In this document: positions 22,888-32,820 of the stretch, piece by piece | Numbering within the stretch: position 1 is the first letter of the stretch | Layout of the letters: each line of letters begins with the position of its first letter | From: Nemertoderma westbladi | Lineage: Eukaryota; Xenacoelomorpha; Nemertodermatida; Nemertodermatidae | DNA length: 64,000 bases | Assembly: GCA_032718475.1 (NCBI GenBank) | Contig: JAUCBJ010006819.1 | Coordinates: 27,800 to 91,799, forward strand | Reading direction: 5' to 3' | The notes under the pieces: generated by a model | The model's input: the letters and a program-made list of their open reading frames with translations, nothing else | Told to the model about the DNA's origin: nothing | Databases searched by the model: none | Made by a program: the position numbers and the translations under genes

Positions 22888-25800
22888 TTAACAATATGGG
22901 GCGAGCCTGCAAGGTAAATGCCATACACTAGTGGCATTAACACCGTCCTCCATCTGCTCCCTCACCACCGGCTCCAACATGACATTGCGCGGCCCAAACG
23001 CCAATGCTGCAAGGTCACCCACGGTGTCGCGCAACTCATTGTGGCGCTGGATGACGAGGCCGCCCTTCTTACAATTCAAACCATGGTTCAAATCAAAGGC
23101 GGCCCCACATCCGTCGCACCGACTGGGAACGCCGAGGAGGGGTTTCCCGTACCGAACTGCCACCGCATCGCGGAATTCTCGTGGGGAAAGGTCGTACTGG
23201 AGGTCAGCCCGGGGGAGAGAAGAGATCCAGCTGCCGGTTTTGTACTCCGCCGCACGGCGGATTGTACGGCAGCGGTGTTCGGTCAATGCCCCCATGGCCT
23301 CCTCGAACTTGGAAATCTCAGCCAGCTTCCTGGTCTCACCATCCTCCTTCCTCGCCCTCACTAAACATTCCCGATGAGCTGAGAGATCAAACTCTTCTGT
23401 TCCAGCCATCGCACCACAGAGAAATCGGGTCCCTTGGGTTGAGACGAGGTACGACGGGTTGGCCTCGGTTACCGGGTTTCGCAGACCCATACCTCCGCGT
23501 TGTGGGGACAAACTGAAGAGTTTGCGCTCGTCCGGCGTGATGGACCCTCCGAGCACGGCGGGGAGAAACCGTTCGGCGATGGCTGTTTCAAGGATGGTGA
23601 ATTCCTCTTCGCAGTCAGCGGTGACCCTCTGTATGTAGGCCCACTCGCGCTGCAGCGAGCAAACCATGGCGGAGAAGGCCGCCTGCGGCTGGGAATCTGC
23701 CATGGTTGCCAACACGTCAGTCGCATCTACCCATGCCGCTACCTTCGCCCGGACAAATTGGCGCCGCTCTCCCGAACTCCCGAGGAACCCACCGAGAAAT
23801 CGGTGTCCTGTGACCACTTTTACGGGGTGGTCATGGAACACTCTGCGGGCCTCGTCTTCATGTTCCGGGGCTACCACCAGGTAGCACTTCGACGGCTCGG
23901 GATTGTAGCCATAGGATGGTCCAATGTTGAGCAGCCTCTCGAACCACCGCAGTAGGTCGGCGAGTTCACCCGCCCCGGCCGAGTCGTCGGCGTACCAGCT
24001 CTCGCGAACCGATGGGGACCGAAGGTGGCGGATCAATGGGAGGGCTCCGGTGGCGTACATGAGCATTGCCAGTGGGTCGCCCTGAGTTACGCCCTCCGCA
24101 CTGAATATGATGGTATCTGTCCCCTTCATCACAAGGATGCTGTGACCACGGTAGCTATTATAGAGGAATGTGGAGCAACGTGGCCACAGGCAACGAGCGT
24201 TCCACAATGCGGCCACCCGGTTGAGTGAGTTGAACGCATTCGCCGCATCCACCAATAGCACGCCCCAACCCGAGTTGGCGTTGTCCTCGAAGAGTGATGA
24301 CATCGAGTGTATCGCCGCCTCAACTCCGGCTGAGGTCCCCGCGGACAGCTGTTCGGCGCCACACGTGATGGTGACGTCGTCCCCTGTGATCACGGCCATT
24401 GTGCGGGCCATTATCCGGCGGAGACACTCCCCGATTCCGATAGGCCGCACACCCGAACACTTATCCAGCGCTATAAGTCGGCCAGACATCAGCGCACGGA
24501 CCGACTCCCATGGGACGACAACATTCGCTAGTGTGCGGGTGAATGCAGCCACAGTGTCACGAAGTCGCTCGCTGTGGGCGCCGTAGCGGAGCAGGTAATC
24601 CCGCCAGCGCGTTGAGTCGCTGCCTGCGGGCCCACTCCCACCGTGGAGCCGCCGAGCGACATCCTCAATGTGTGCCGCAGTCACGTCGACGTCGACTTTG
24701 AGTGGCAGCTCGCTACAATGGATGGTTGAGTCCGAGTTGGGAAGAGCCGCCGCAGGGTGTTTGTCCTGTAGTACATCGAGGACCTTGACCATATGCTGAC
24801 CAACCTCGATGTCCGCTTCTGGTTCCAGAACTCCTCCTGAATCTCGTCCCGTCACCCAACGGACCGCGCTCCTAACCTTGCCCTCTAGCATGAGCCTCGT
24901 GAACACTCGGACTGTGTGGCCGACATCCTTATCTGAGGGCTGAGTTCCACTGCGCCTCCCTGAAGAACGCAGAGACGAGCCACGCTCAGCCTCCTGTAAC
25001 AGAGCGTCTATCTCACCGGAGCGCCACATCACCACCCTGTGGCTGATAAGGCGGCGAATATCGGCTGCCTTCACGATCTTCGGATCTCGGTGCGTGATCA
25101 GTGCATCAGCCATCATCAGTCGTTCGGAACGAGCCAAGACGTCCCCCCGACTGAATCCCACCACCAAGCTCCGGACCTCGGTGTCGAGGAGGGACACGAC
25201 ATCCCTTCCAACAGAACCACCTGGAAGTCTATATCGGGATCCCTGCAGCTGGGTGACTCTGCGCCACTGGTGTAGTAGGTGGTCGGGAGGAGCCCCTCTG
25301 CCGCTAAGTGGCGCACCAAAAGCTCTTTCCATAAGACCTTCAGGGTCTACACTCTGAGGAGGAGCTGAAGCACCAGGTAGCCAGAACTGATCGAAAGTGT
25401 CCATAGGGTTGACCCTGCTTCTGTTTGGAAGGAGTGTGGAGCCGACTCCTGACTTTGGAATGGTGGCGTTCGTAGGCGGCGTTTGTTGAACGGTGGTGTT
25501 CGTTGGTGGCGTCTTTTGAAGGGTGGCATTCGAGGGAGGAGTCTGTTGAGCGGTGGCATTCGTGAGCGTTGTCTGTTTGGCAGTGGCGTCCGTGGGCGGC
25601 ATCTGTTGATCGGTTGCGTTTGTGGGCGGCGTCTTTTGAAGAGTGGCGTTTTTGGGCGGCGTCTTTTGAACGGAGGCGTTCGTGGGTGGCGTCTGTTGAA
25701 CGGTGGCGTTCGTGGCCGGCGTCTGTTGAATGGTGGCGTTTGTGGGCAGCGTCAGTTGAACAGTGGCGTTCGTGGGTGACGTCTGTTGAACGGCGGCGTT

Positions 25801-28800
25801 CGCGGGCGGCGTCTGTTGAACTGTGGCGTTCGGGGGCGTCGTCAGTTGAACGGTGGCGTTCGTGGGCGGCGTCTGTTGAACGGTGGCGTTCGTGGGTGGC
25901 ATCCGTTGAACGGTGGCGTTTGTGGGCGGCGTCTTATGAACAGTGGCGTTCATGGGCGGCGTCCGTTGAACGGTGGCGTTCGTGGGTGGCGTCTGTTGAA
26001 CGGTGGCGTTCGTGGGTGGCATCCGTTGAACGGTGGCGTTTGTGGGCGGCGTCTTATGAACAGTGGCGTTCATGGGCGGCGTCCGTTGAACGGTGGCGTT
26101 CGTGGCCGGCGTCTGTTGAACGGTGGCGTTCGTGGCCGGCGTCTGTTGAATGGTGGCGTTCGTGGGTGACGTCTTTTGAACGGTGGCGTTCGTGGGCGGC
26201 GTCAGTTGAACGGTGGCGTTCGTGGGTGACGTCTTTTGAACGGTGGCGTTCGTGGGCGGCGTCAGTTGAACGGTGGCGTTCGTGGACGGCGTCTGTTGAA
26301 CGGTGGCGTTCGTGGGTGGCGTCTTATGAACGGAGGCGTTCGTGGGTGGCGTCTGTTGAACGGTGGCGTTCGTGGCCGGCGTCTGTTGAACGGTGGCGTT
26401 CGTGGCCGGCGTCTGTTGAATGGTGGCGTTCGTGGGTGACGTCTTTTGAACGGTGGCGTTCGTGGGCGGCGTCAGTTGAACGGTGGCGTTCGTGGGCGGC
26501 GTCAGTTGAACGGTGGCGTTCGTGGGTGACGTCTTTTGAACGGTGGCGTTCGTGGCCGGCGTCTGTTGAATGGTGGCGTTCGTGGACGGCGTCTGTTGAA
26601 CGGTGGCGTTCGTGGGTGGCGTCTTATGAACGGAGGCGTTCGTGGGTAGCGTCTGTTGAACGGTGGCGTTCGTGGCCGGCGTCTGTTGAACGGTGGCGTT
26701 CGTGGCCGGCGTCTGTTGAATGGTGGCGTTCGTGGGTGACGTATTTTGAACGGTGGCGTTCGTGGGCGGCGTCAGTTGAACGGTGGCGTTCGTGGCCGAC
26801 GTCTTTTGAACGGTGGCGTTCGTGGACGGCGTCTGTTGAACGGTGGCGTTCGTGGCCGGCGTCTGTTGAACGGTGGCGTTCGTGGCCGGCGTCTGTTGAA
26901 TGGTGGCGTTCGTGGGTGACGTCTTTTGAACGGTGGCGTTCGTGGGTGGCGTCTGTTGAACGGTGGCGTTCGTGGCCGACGTCTTTTGAACGGTGGCGTT
27001 CGTGGACGGCGTCTGTTGAACGGTGGCGTTCGTGGGCGGCGTCAGTTGAACGGTGGCGTTCGTGGGTGGCGTCTTATGAACGGAGGCGTTCGTGGGTGGC
27101 GTCTGTTGAACGGTGGCGTTCGTGGCCGGCGTCTGTTGAATGGTGGCGTTCGTGGGTGACGTCTTTTGAACGGTGGCGTTCGTGGGCGGCGTCAGTTGAA
27201 CGGTGGCGTTCGTGGCCGGCGTCTGTTGAATGGTGGCGTTCGTGGACGGCGTCTGTTGAACGGAGGCGTTCGTGGGTGGCGTCTTATGAACGGAGGCGTT
27301 CGTGGGTGGCGTCTGTTGAACGGTGGCGTTCGTGGCCGGCGTCTGTTGAATGGTGGCGTTCGTGGGTGACGTCTTTTGAATGGTGGCGTTCGTGGGTGAC
27401 GTCTTTTGAACGGTGGCGTTCGTGGGTGGCGTCTGTTGAACGGTGGCGTTCGTGGACGGCGTCTGTTGAACGGTGGCGTTCGTGGCCGGCGTCTGTTGAA
27501 TGGTGGCGTTCGTGGGTGACGTCTTTTGAACGGTGGCGTTCGTGGGCGGCGTCAGTTGAACGGTGGCGTTCGTGGACGGCGTCTGTTGAACGGTGGCGTT
27601 CGTGGGTGGCGTCTTATGAACGGAGGCGTTCGTGGGTGGCGTCTGTCGAACGGTGGCGTTCGTGGCCGGCGTCTGTTGAATGGTGGCGTTCGTGGACGGC
27701 GTCTGTTGAACGGAGGCGTCGTGGGTGGCGTCTTATGAACGGAGGCGTTCGTGGGTGGCGTCTGTTGAACGGTGGCGTTCGTGGCCGGCGTCTGTTGAAT
27801 GGTGGCGTTCGTGGGTGACGTCTTTTGAACGGTGGCGTTCGTGGGCGGCGTCAGTTGAACGGTGGCGTTCGTGGACGGCGTCTGTTGAACGGTGGCGTTC
27901 GTGGGTGGCGTCTTATGAACGGAGGCGTTCGTGGGTGGCGTCTGTTGAACGGTGGCGTTCGTGGCCGGCGTCTGTTGAATGGTGGCGTTCGTGGACGGCG
28001 TCTGTTGAACGGAGGCGTTCGTGGGTGGCGTCTTATGAACGGAGGCGTTCGTGGGTGGCGTCTGTTGAACGGTGGCGTTCGTGGCCGACGTCTTTTGAAC
28101 GGTGGCGTTCGTGGGCGGCGTCAGTTGAACGGTGGCGTTCGTGGACGGCGTCTGTTGAACGGTGGCGTTCGTGGGTGGCGTCTTATGAACGGAGGCGTTC
28201 GTGGGTGGCGTCTGTTGAACGGTGGCGTTCGTGGCCGGCGTCTGTTGAACGGTGGCGTTCGTGGCCGGCGTCTGTTGAATGGTGGCGTTCGTGGGTGACG
28301 TCTTATGAACGGAGGCGTTCGTGGGTGGCGTCTGTTGAACGGTGGCGTTCGTGGCCGGCGTCTGTTGAACGGTGGCGTTCGTGGCCGGCGTCTGTTGAAT
28401 GGTGGCGTTCGTGGACGGCGTCTGTTGAACGGAGGCGTTCGTGGGTGACGCCTTTTGAACGGTGGCGTTCGTGGGCGGCGTCAGTTGAACGGTGGCGTTC
28501 GTGGACGGCGTCTGTTGAACGGTGGCGTTCGTGGCCGGCGTCTGTTGAATGGTGGCGTTCGTGGGTGACGTCTTTTGAACGGTGGCGTTCGTGGGCGGCG
28601 TCAGTTGAACGGTGGCGTTCGTGGACGGCGTCTGTTGAACGGTGGCGTTCGTGGGTGGCGTCTTATGAACGGTGGCGTTCGTGGCCGGCGTCTGTTGAAC
28701 GGTGGCGTTCGTGGCCGGCGTCTGTTGAATGGTGGCGTTCGTGGGTGACGTCTCTTGAACGGTGGCGTTCGTGGACGGCGTCTGTTGAACGGTGGCGTTC

Positions 28801-29060
28801 GTGGGTGGCATCCGTTGAACGGTGGCGTTCGTGGGTGGCGTCTTATGAACAGTGGCGTTCATGGGCGGCGTCCGTTGAACGGTGGCGTTCGTTGGGGACC
28901 CGTCTGTTAGCGTAACGTCCAGATCCTCCTTGAGGCTGCCGGAGGGAGAACCTGGGTAAACCGGCTGGGATAGAGACGTTGGAGATAGTGGCTTTACCTT
29001 GTCACTATCAGGCCGCGGCTGTGAAGAAAAAGAAGAAGATCTCAAACAACTCTCTAACAT
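22888..29060 (-). pseudogene. non-LTR reverse transcriptase with giant N-terminal decapeptide array, one frameshift
   Basis: Read on the minus strand from ATG at 29060. A Ser/Pro-rich leader of about 55 residues is followed by about 115 decapeptides of the form TNATVQQTPP. Then come a unique linker (from about 25440 down), a reverse transcriptase, and a C-terminal Cys/His domain. RT landmarks: VRPIGIGECLRRI; motif A DAANAFNSLNR (near 24250); motif B GVTQGDPLAML; motif C YADD (23983-23995). After it come CDGCG-x6-NHGLNC (a C-x2-C-x7-H-x4-C finger) and QRHNELRD, as in LINEs with a restriction-like endonuclease (R2/NeSL/CRE side), by recall. The protein then ends at 22888 in sequence unlike the family, so the endonuclease seems cut short. 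One 29-bp unit near 27719 shifts the frame. Otherwise about 2,057 codons are open. GC content is far above the flanks, which suggests separate origin. The clade is uncertain. Confidence 0.8.
25457..28893. repeat. 30-bp coding minisatellite, about 115 copies
   Basis: The unit is GGTGGCGTTCGTGGGCGGCG followed by TCTGTTGAAC on the plus strand. All units are 30 bp except one of 29 bp near 27719. Variants (GTCAG, GTCTT, GTCTTAT, GGCCGG, GGACGG, GGGTGA) recur in the same order in blocks of about 6-8 units. Because the unit has no stops in several frames, long frames (for example WRSWAASVER repeats on the plus strand) are shadows. Confidence 0.97.
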
Positions 29061-29389
29061 AAATATTCATTTCATTGGAGGTTCTCTGGCTGAGTTTACC
29101 CGTACCTTGGCTATACTTAGGCTGAATGTGTATTAATATTACCCAGAATAAGTTCAGGTAAAATAATTCCCAGACATTGTATTTTCTATTTGAAATCTGC
29201 TCCTAAAGTAATTGAGAAGCCATTCCAAGCTAGTCAGCAGTTGAGATTGGTCTTAGTCTATATCAACCCAATTCCTGAGCTGTTATTGGAGGTCACAGAC
29301 AAGACACACTAACCTTGCTGAATTACCACAACCAATAACCAATAATTACCACTGTGTGCCTGTGGGAAACAGGAATGTAGATTGGTCAA
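29061..29389. other. spacer between the RT relic and the EF-hand gene
   Basis: No coding sequence is seen. Base composition returns to AT-rich. GATTGGTCAAT just before the TATA box could be an inverted CCAAT box. Confidence 0.45.
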
Positions 29390-29396
29390 TATAAAA
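29390..29396 (+). promoter_or_regulatory. TATA box of the EF-hand gene
   Basis: TATAAAA is preceded by ATTGGTCAA (an inverted CCAAT). It lies about 125 bp before a strong donor, AAGCAG|GTAAGT, at 29515/29516. Transcription would start near 29420, with a non-coding exon ending at 29515. The next acceptor, TTATTATAG, ends at 29834, two bases before the start ATG. Confidence 0.6.
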
Positions 29397-29836
29397 ACCT
29401 GTATTACAGTATTTCACGTTATTACTCTTGCATTTCCTGAGATTGATTTCTGCTGTTACGCTTATTATTATTTGCTTTTGAACTTTACTATTAAATCTTT
29501 ATTTATAGTAAGCAGGTAAGTATAACTGTTTAATCTAACGTATTCCGCCTTTGCCGTGCAATACTGTGAACTGTTGAGAAGGAGAAGGTACTAACTACAG
29601 TACCATTTTCTGATTTTGTGTATTACTCACACGGATATTAAATAAAATAAGTAATAAAAATTATGATAATGCAGTAATGTTAATTTGTATAGTCATAGCT
29701 ATAGATAGACCTCTATCATCTACCATACTGCTATAGGTCGTCAATGACATACTATTTACCTCGTAAACTTAAACACAGAGCTCCGTTTATCATTTTACTA
29801 GGAATCCGACAGTAAATTTATTGTGTTATTATAGTT

Positions 29837-32023
29837 ATGGAATTTGATGATAAACAAATCCGAGAGTTCCGTGAAGCTTTCGATTATTTTGACGACCATT
29901 CTGAAGGATTTCTGGAGACCCGACATCTAAAGAAATACTTGGCCGAAATGGGTTATGAGGCTTCCGACTTGGAAGTAGCGCAAATGAAGTCGAAAGTAAG
30001 TTTGAATTTAGAGCGTACAGTAGTTGTAGAGAGCGTTAACTAGGAATATTGAAGGCAAAATTATCTAGTCAAAATATCTTGATAATAATATAGGCCTACT
30101 TGACGCAAATCCCGTCTTGGCGAATTAATATCTCGTCTCACTCAATGCTATATTACTGTATCAATTAAGGTAAAGGAGCAGTATACAGTGGGACGTTATT
30201 CTAACCAAAACAATAAACGAAAGTCAATAGAAAAGGCTACAGAGGAACGTTATTCTAACCAAAACAATAAACGAAAGTCAATAGAAAAGGCTACAGAGGA
30301 ACGTTATTCTAACCAAAATAATAAACTGAAGTCCTGACAGCCTGAAGTCAATTGAACCTTTTATAGCTTTATTTTTAGGAATAATCAGTTGGTATTTGCG
30401 TCCATTTTTTTACCGACACAGATAAAGAAAGTGGTACAATTATAACCGTTTGCTGATGGCTCACTTCACAGTTCGGAATCGCCCCCTCCCCCACCGCCCA
30501 CCTTAAATAAATAGTAAAAACAAAACAACATACAGAGTCAAAAAAAACAGAGATTTTGGAAAGTCACATCTGTAATGGTTTCTACTGTATGAGGTTCTCC
30601 GATTTATGCCGTTATTAAATTTGAAATATTTCAAGTGCCATGAATTTTGGTGCATCTGGGATTTGACAGAATGTACACGATGTATATGCTACCCAATGGC
30701 TCGATAATATTAGAAGTAAACAATTAATAATAATATTAATAATTCATATATTTAATATAGCATCTAAGGTTAATAAGTTATAAGGCGCTTGTAAACCGTA
30801 TGCTTTATTAAACATAACAGTTTTTAGGTCGCGTTTGAGGTTTGAATTAGTTTAGGTAGGTGCATGTTCTTAGCGTAAGTGGAAGAGTTGAAGACTGTTG
30901 GAGCGGCTATTGTACGCCAGATTGTTTTAATCTGGAGTACAATAACTACGTTTTAAACTTAATCTTTTTAATAATTTTTACTTATTTTTTCCGTGAGTAT
31001 AATTACTGGAAATTTTAAAGTGTTATCTGTGCTTTTAATAGATTGCGCCTTGAACAAACTCTGATAAGGCGGCATAAATATTATACATTTTATTATTATT
31101 GCAAAGGACCGAGCGCAACGCAGACAATTTTCAAATTATAAGTAGGAACTTTGAAAGTCGACATGTATTCGGTTCGGGTAACATTATAGTTGGAAACCAA
31201 TAAATCTAGGAGATCTGGTTAGGGACTCACAGTACAGTACTGATATGATGGAGATGTGTTTCCCTGGGTACAGTTTAAATCCTGAAACCCTTTATTATTA
31301 TGAAATTTATTAATGTAGACCTACCCCTTTCGGCAAAGAAAACAACGTATTTTCTAATATATAGGATAGTTTATTTGTGCAATTATAATGGTGTTTATTT
31401 GTAGGTCGGTTTCATCTTTGATGGGAGTCTGGTTCTGGTTCCTCATTTGTTTATGTTAAAATACTATATTTATTTTCAGTTGGATACATCAAGCAAGGAG
31501 AAAATTGATTTTGATAGCTTTTTGACAATAGCGGAGAACATCTTGGGTGGGAGTAACGAGGGAATGGAAGGGGAACTAAAGAATGCCTTCAGAATGTTCG
31601 ACAAAGAGGGATCTGGTAGTATTGGTGTAGAGGTCAGTTAGAAATTTATAATAATGCAAAATCTTTCAGAAAATAAATATTACTAAATAAATATATTAAC
31701 AATGTAACTTGTGATATAATATTAATTTAAGTGCAGCGTAACTTTGTAAATAGGAATATGTGTAAGGATACAATAAAGAGGGATATAGTAAATATATCAC
31801 ACTGCGTCCATGCTTATAAGATATCAGAATGACAACACGTGACAACACGTATTGTTTTGCTAATCTTATATCCCCCCATCCATTAATATAGGTATTACGA
31901 GAGATCATGTTAGCGGTTGATCCAAATATGGACAAGAAGGAACTTGATCAAATGATACGTGAAACTGATTCCGATGGATCAGGGACGGTGGATTTCGACG
32001 AATTTCTGGAATTCATGATGTAG
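29837..32023 (+). CDS. troponin C / calmodulin-family EF-hand protein
   Basis: Coding exons 29837-29995, 31480-31632 and 31892-32023 give 147 residues. All introns are phase 0 with donors AAA|GTAAGT and GAG|GTCAGT, and acceptors TATTTTCAG and TAATATAG. A further 5' intron (29516-29834) ends just before the ATG. There are four EF-hands in two pairs. Loop I ([12 protein letters not shown]) lacks acidic residues at positions 3 and 12. Loop II ([12 protein letters not shown]) lacks Gly6 and Glu12. Loop III ([12 protein letters not shown]) lacks Glu12. Loop IV ([12 protein letters not shown]) is perfect. A single working site IV and the ending [10 protein letters not shown] resemble invertebrate muscle troponin C, so it is probably the calcium sensor of the thin filament. 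A divergent calmodulin-like protein is the alternative. It is convergent with the POLDIP2 gene, the stops being about 800 bp apart. Confidence 0.85.
29996..31479 (+). other. intron of the EF-hand gene
   Basis: 1,484 bp, phase 0. It carries a dispersed repeat at 30105-30430. No nested gene is seen. Confidence 0.8.
30105..30430. repeat. dispersed repeat with internal duplication
   Basis: The phrase ACGTTATTCTAACCAAAACA plus AACGAAAGTCAATAG occurs about three times in a row (period about 55 bp). It is followed by TTTATTTTTAGGAATAATCAG and a TATTTGCGTCC block. Copies occur at 6205-6365, 9295-9400 and 33870-34000. The family is unassigned and has no coding capacity. Confidence 0.75.
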
Positions 32024-32820
32024 AAAATACTCATCTCAATATTTAGTTAATTATGGTTTTTTGTTGATCGTCGATAAACTCAACTTGTTATTCTCAACTC
32101 ATTGCTATTCGCTATTAGTTAGTATGGATCCACAACATCCAGCAACTCAGTTCGATCATTTTATTATTCGTGTGGTTTTTTTTGGTAACGAACCATTGGT
32201 AACGTGATGGTCTATACTGCGTAAAACCAGTCAGTGAGTTTTATGAGCATATTGTGTGACGTCATTGGAATCGTTCAATATTAATAGTTAAAATATATAA
32301 TGATGAAGTAACATATTGAAAAACATAACAATTAATTAATAGCTTTTATGCTACATTCATGTGATACGCTCATAAAAGACTAACTTGACGTTTTCGCAGT
32401 GTGAATAGCCAAATTATATAAAATCACATCAATATTGGAATTATATTATGAAGCTTTGTGAAACAACACTTAACCCCAATTTGTATTCCTTACGGACTGT
32501 AGTAAGTTTGTAGTTTTCAGTTTTGGAATCCGCATATCGAAATCTTTTTTATAAATGAAAATAATATGATAAAACAAAAGGTGATAATTGATATGAATGA
32601 AACTCAGTACATTACCACCCCCCCCCCCCCCGCCCCCCTAAGTGATATTTATACATTATGTATAAAGAAATTGATTGTGGGAATCTTGCCAATCTTCCGA
32701 AACGGACTTCAGAGATCTGTTACGTCACTATAATATAATACAAAGGTATGAAAACATAAATATTATGATATTTAAAAAGTGTTAATAAGATAAATTATAA
32801 GGTTGAAATAATTAATATAA
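32024..32820. other. 3' intergenic space of two convergent genes
   Basis: It contains a 14-C run at 32618-32631. A TTTATT at about 32160 could be the minus-strand polyadenylation signal of the POLDIP2 gene. No coding sequence is seen. Confidence 0.4.

Noticed and set aside
22918-24586. Several plus-strand frames opposite the RT gene
   Set aside because: They are high-GC shadows of the minus-strand RT coding sequence.
25569-28915. Long plus-strand frames with WRSWAASVER repeats
   Set aside because: They are products of a 30-bp unit lacking stops in several frames. The minus frame continues into a real RT domain, the plus frames do not.
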